In this document: positions 60,481-64,000 of the stretch, piece after piece
Layout of the letters: each line of letters opens with the position of its first letter
Position numbering within the stretch: position 1 is the stretch's first letter
Assembly (NCBI GenBank): GCA_015680685.1
Contig: MNCI01006839.1
Span: forward strand, 175,880 to 239,879
Length of the DNA: 64,000 bases
Origin: Gnetum montanum
Lineage: Eukaryota > Streptophyta > Gnetopsida > Gnetales > Gnetaceae
Direction of reading: 5' to 3'
Position numbers and translations under genes: made by a program
Notes under the pieces: generated by a model
Told to the model about the DNA's origin: nothing
The model's database searches: none
Seen by the model: the letters and a program-made list of their open reading frames with translations, nothing else

Positions 60481-61090
60481 ATGAGTAAGAGTAATTTATG
60501 CATAAAATCTAAAACCTCTCAATTAAATACAAGATTACTAACTTCTAGCAAATATACCAATAATGGCTTACAATGCATTATCTCCTTAGTTAAATTCATG
60601 ATAAATAGAAAATTTCAAATAACAGTATGGTAAATAATAGACTAACCCGACTTCACATAGGAATTGAAATAGAAGAAAGCTTTGTACAAGTTTAATAAAA
60701 AATACAATATTTTCCAAAATCTCCATATGCCTATTCACAGTATGTGCCACCTTCCATCACCTTGTTCTTAGTAAGAAACATCAAGAAATTAGTAACCTCC
60801 AAATTCAGAAGATTAATGAACCAATATTAACAAAAGATGCTAATTAATACCAAAGTGAGAACTCAAAAGAGGAATATTTTCAAAAAGGAAGACCATAATA
60901 ATGCAAGGCAAGTTAATTAAAACATAATTTAAAAGGTTTCACAAATATAATGGAACACATAATAATATTGCTTATAAGGTAATGAGATCAAATCCTCCAT
61001 AAGACATATGTTAATCAAAGATTAATAAAATTTAAAGATAGACTAGAGGGTCAAGAACATAGGTTGTTACACGTCCCATCAATTTTAGAT
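60481..61090. other. AT-rich DNA right of G4
   Basis: No gene, repeat boundary or domain recognised. Confidence 0.4.
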
Positions 61091-61091
61091 T

Positions 61092-61711
61092 AATAAGATA
61101 TATAATACAAATTGTAGTATGAATCATTCATAAGCTTTCAAAATAATGTTGAGTGGATTATTAAGAACACTTGTGTATATTGTAGTGTTCAAGAAGTATA
61201 AAAGATATTATAATATATATAATACAACTAGAAACTCGTGTTGCTACAATGAGAGATAAAGAGAATATTTATAATTTTGTATTTTATAATTTTTATGGAT
61301 TTTAAAATTATAAGAAAAAATAATAATAAACATACTTGTATCACAATCCCTATTGGGAATAGGTGCAACACCACACATGAAATGCAATAAAAATGACTCT
61401 TAGCCACAACCTTTATGGCCTAACACCATACCATATAGTTATGACCTCCTTGAGTAAGGACGAATCATTCTAGCTTAAGAAAACAAGAATTGAATAGATA
61501 TTTTCAGTGTTTAAGGCATCAACAATAGAATGAGGGAAAATCATAAGATTTATTCATCATGCAAATACTTGACTCCACATGAAGCAAATGATTTCAGGCT
61601 ATGTAAGTAAGGTAATACTTTGATAGAGTCTAGCCACACTTGTGAAAGTGACTACTCAAAACACATAAGATATGGAAGGAAATAAAGTTATCAAAGGAAG
61701 GAAAAACTCTT
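61092..61711 (+). repeat. Left arm of a 620-bp inverted repeat
   Basis: The reverse complement of 62672-63290. For example 'CACACTTGTGAAAGTGACTA' (61640 area) pairs with 'TAGTCACTTTCACAAGTGTG' (62728 area). Identity is above 90% by eye. No coding content. Confidence 0.9.
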
Positions 61712-62671
61712 GAGGCCCATAAAGATGAAATCATTCAATTCTTCTTGAAGAACAACTACTTGATCAAGAACTTAAGAACCTCACTCAAAAGGAAGATTCA
61801 AAGGTGAAAGGGATTGCATCCTAAGATCGCAAGTATGGGACATGCATAATAATTGGTGTCTAAATACAAACTAAAAGATGTATTGAAGATCATTCCATCA
61901 TGACTTAGGCATATTTAGTCTTATAGACATACCAATGGATGATGGCTAACAAGGAGAATCCCCTAGCTTCTCTTCTTAAAGTGGCAATCTTATAATGTGT
62001 CTTGTGTCAAAGTATTTATATAATTGTATTCCTCCAAATTAACCTTATCATGTGTCTAGTCCTAGTCCTTATGTTTTGAGTGTTAAAAACTATGGAACTA
62101 GCTTAATCCAATCATGGGAGAATGATGAGGCATTTAGTGGCAAATTGTATATCAATTATATCTCCTAGATTTGGAAAGCATTTCATGTGTCTTGTGTTTA
62201 TAATCTAGCATGTTTGGTAGAGGTTCTTAATCTTTTAAGAGGCATCCTTTCCTCCTAGGTCACAATTCAAGGCTATATGCATAATTTCAAGCTCTTTATG
62301 ATGATTCTAGCTTCATTCAAATGTTCTAGGGTTCTTTCGACATGCTCTCTAAGGTTTTGACTTACACCTAGATATCAAAGTGCAAAGTGTGCTTTTGAAA
62401 GGAAGGGTGTGCGCTAACTACCCTATGTTAGCACACCCCCTACATCAATGCAGGAGCATTGACACACCCCATACTAGGATTGGTTTATTCTTTTCTACCT
62501 TATGTGTAAGTAGGATCAACTTGGTTTACATCGATTGGCCTTTGTTAATGCCTAAGAGTTTATGAACCTCCTTAATTTCTAAGTGAAAACTATAAATACC
62601 TAAGGATATCTTATTCATAAATTTATCTATAACTTTGATATTTCATGGAGCTTTTAGTGTCTATTTAGTGT
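61712..62671. other. Spacer (loop) of the inverted repeat
   Basis: About 960 bp without recognised genes. It contains a small hairpin, GGGTGTGCGCTAAC-N8-GTTAGCACACCCC, at 62404-62438. Confidence 0.6.
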
Positions 62672-63290
62672 GAGAGTTTTTTCTTCCTTTGATAACTTTA
62701 TTCCCTTCCATATCTTATGTGTTTTGAGTAGTCACTTTCACAAGTGTGGCTAGACTCTGTCAAAGTATTACCTTGCTTACATGGCCTAAAATCATTTGCT
62801 TCATGTGGAGTCAACTATTTGCATGATGAATAAATCTTATGATTTTCCCTCATTCTATTGTTGATGCCTTAAACACTGAAAATATCTATTCAATTCTTGT
62901 TTTCTTAAGCTACAATTATTCATCCTTACTCAAGGAGGTCATAACTATATGGTATGGTGTTAGGCCATCGAGGTTGTGACTAAGAGTCATTTTTATTGCA
63001 TTTCATGTGTGGTGTTGCACCTATCCCCAAGAGGGATTGTGATACAAGTATGTTTATTATTTTTTTTCATATAATTTTAAAATCCATAAAAATTATAAAA
63101 TAAAAAATTATAAATATTCTCTTTATCTCTCATTGTAGCAACATGAGTTTCTAGTTGTATTATATATATTATAATATCTTGTATACTTCTTGAACACTAC
63201 AATATACACAAGTGTTCTTAGTAATCCACTCAACATTATTTTGAAAGCTTATGACTAAATTATACTATGATTTGTATGATATATCCTATT
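62672..63290 (-). repeat. Right arm of the 620-bp inverted repeat
   Basis: Inverse complement of 61092-61711. The outer end fades at 'TATGATATATCCTATT'. Confidence 0.9.
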
Positions 63291-63740
63291 CTTCATGTTG
63301 GAAAGGAAAACATGTTATCAAGTAAAACATGAAAAAAAAACTCACGACGTAACACCAAACACATACATGGGTATGAAGAATAGGATAGAATTAAAAAATC
63401 CCTATCCATCGGTGTCTCTCCCCCATGATTGATTTATGAAACACCAACCTTGGACAACACTAACTAAAGGCATGCATTAAATAATACAGACATAATAATT
63501 AAAGATAGAAACATAGAAAGCAACAAACTAAAATACTCTAAAACTTATGACATCATCAACCAAGCAAACCAAGACATGAAAAATCATAAAGTATAACTTG
63601 GTGAGACATCCAATTTCTAATCAAAATATCTAGGTAGTAAATAAAGGTAAAACAGGATAGTCCTAGTAAAATCATTAGGCTCATTAAGCTACAACCACAC
63701 TTGTAGAAGTCCAATTAAATACTTTATGCCATATGATCAC
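63291..63740. other. AT-rich DNA, nothing recognised
   Basis: Right flank of the inverted repeat. No ORF or motif. Confidence 0.35.
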
Positions 63741-63744
63741 AACC

Positions 63745-64000
63745 GTCCTGGGAGTTTAGCTTGAGCTCACTTGGTTACAATCTCACGTTATCAAGGATTC
63801 ACAAATGGGTCCTTCCCATAGTAGGCTCTTACCTTTTTTGCCCTTGTAAAATCTATTGATGAGACATCTATGGATTCCCAAAAACTACTAATACATTAGC
63901 ATCAAATGTGAGTCCATCCCATTGGATGGCCAAATCTCATCCTTTTATTTGCCTTGTTAACTTCCTTCCATACATAACAATGGACAAGAAATTAAATGGG
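63745..64000 (-). mobile_element. Gypsy 3'-region fragment at the window edge
   Basis: 'GGGTCCTTCCCATAGTAGGCTC' (63807 area) and the nearby 'TTTTTTGCCCTTG' match the post-integrase spacer of G2 (31275), G3 (43908) and G4 (55590, opposite strand). Orientation is minus; the rest of the element would lie beyond the window. Confidence 0.5.

Noticed and set aside
1-64000. tRNA genes, rRNA, CRISPR arrays, bacterial promoters or operons
   Set aside because: No cloverleaf with A and B boxes, no spaced direct repeats with unique spacers, and no compact gene clusters were seen; the DNA is plant nuclear in character.

Overview
The window looks like plant nuclear DNA from a large, repeat-filled genome, most probably a gymnosperm. 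The evidence is a background of roughly 65% A+T, plant-type introns, an EAR (DLNLPP) motif, plant Ty3/gypsy elements primed by tRNA-Asp, an L1-type LINE with a zf-RVT domain, and a Penelope-like element of the sort reported in conifers. The species is inference. There is no bacterial operon, CRISPR array, rRNA or convincing tRNA.

Layout. 0-2.8 kb: one probable exon of the RNA polymerase III subunit RPC3/RPC82, then intron-like DNA with a diverged tandem duplication. 2.8-4.8 kb: a decayed Penelope-like retroelement (+). 4.8-6.25 kb: GC-richer DNA of unclear origin with an antisense coiled-coil remnant. 6.25-11.35 kb: a decayed L1-type LINE (-) carrying four long G/C homopolymers. 12.2-13.7 kb: the only other host-like locus, a multi-exon gene ending in an EAR motif, with a damaged first exon. 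13.7-18.7 kb: mostly unassigned, with a gypsy gag fragment (+).

18.75-60.5 kb is occupied by four copies of one Ty3/gypsy group (Athila-like by PBS, RT and ORF3; a placement I infer). G1 (18.75-26.03, -) lacks its 3' end. G2 (27.06-39.71, -) is nearly complete, but its 3' LTR is cut. G3 (42.31-52.16, -) has both LTRs and a near-perfect target duplication. G4 (52.9-60.48, +) keeps only integrase, ORF3 and the 3' LTR. G1 and G2 with 1 kb of shared flank appear to be products of a tandem duplication of about 13.7 kb. 60.5-64 kb holds a 620-bp inverted repeat with a spacer of about 960 bp, then another gypsy fragment at the window edge.

In the gypsy group gag, protease, RT, RNase H and integrase follow one another. 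G2 and G4 then carry a long third ORF (ORF3) before the 3' LTR. In both copies ORF3 is preceded by a TATA box, a short leader and a candidate 300-314-nt intron ending at the ORF3 ATG. The DNA upstream of that TATA box carries the same short CATCAA-type repeats found upstream of the TATA box in the LTR. This internal, U3-like promoter is the most interesting signal in the window. Almost every coding stretch here is broken by stops and frameshifts, so most entries are fossils.
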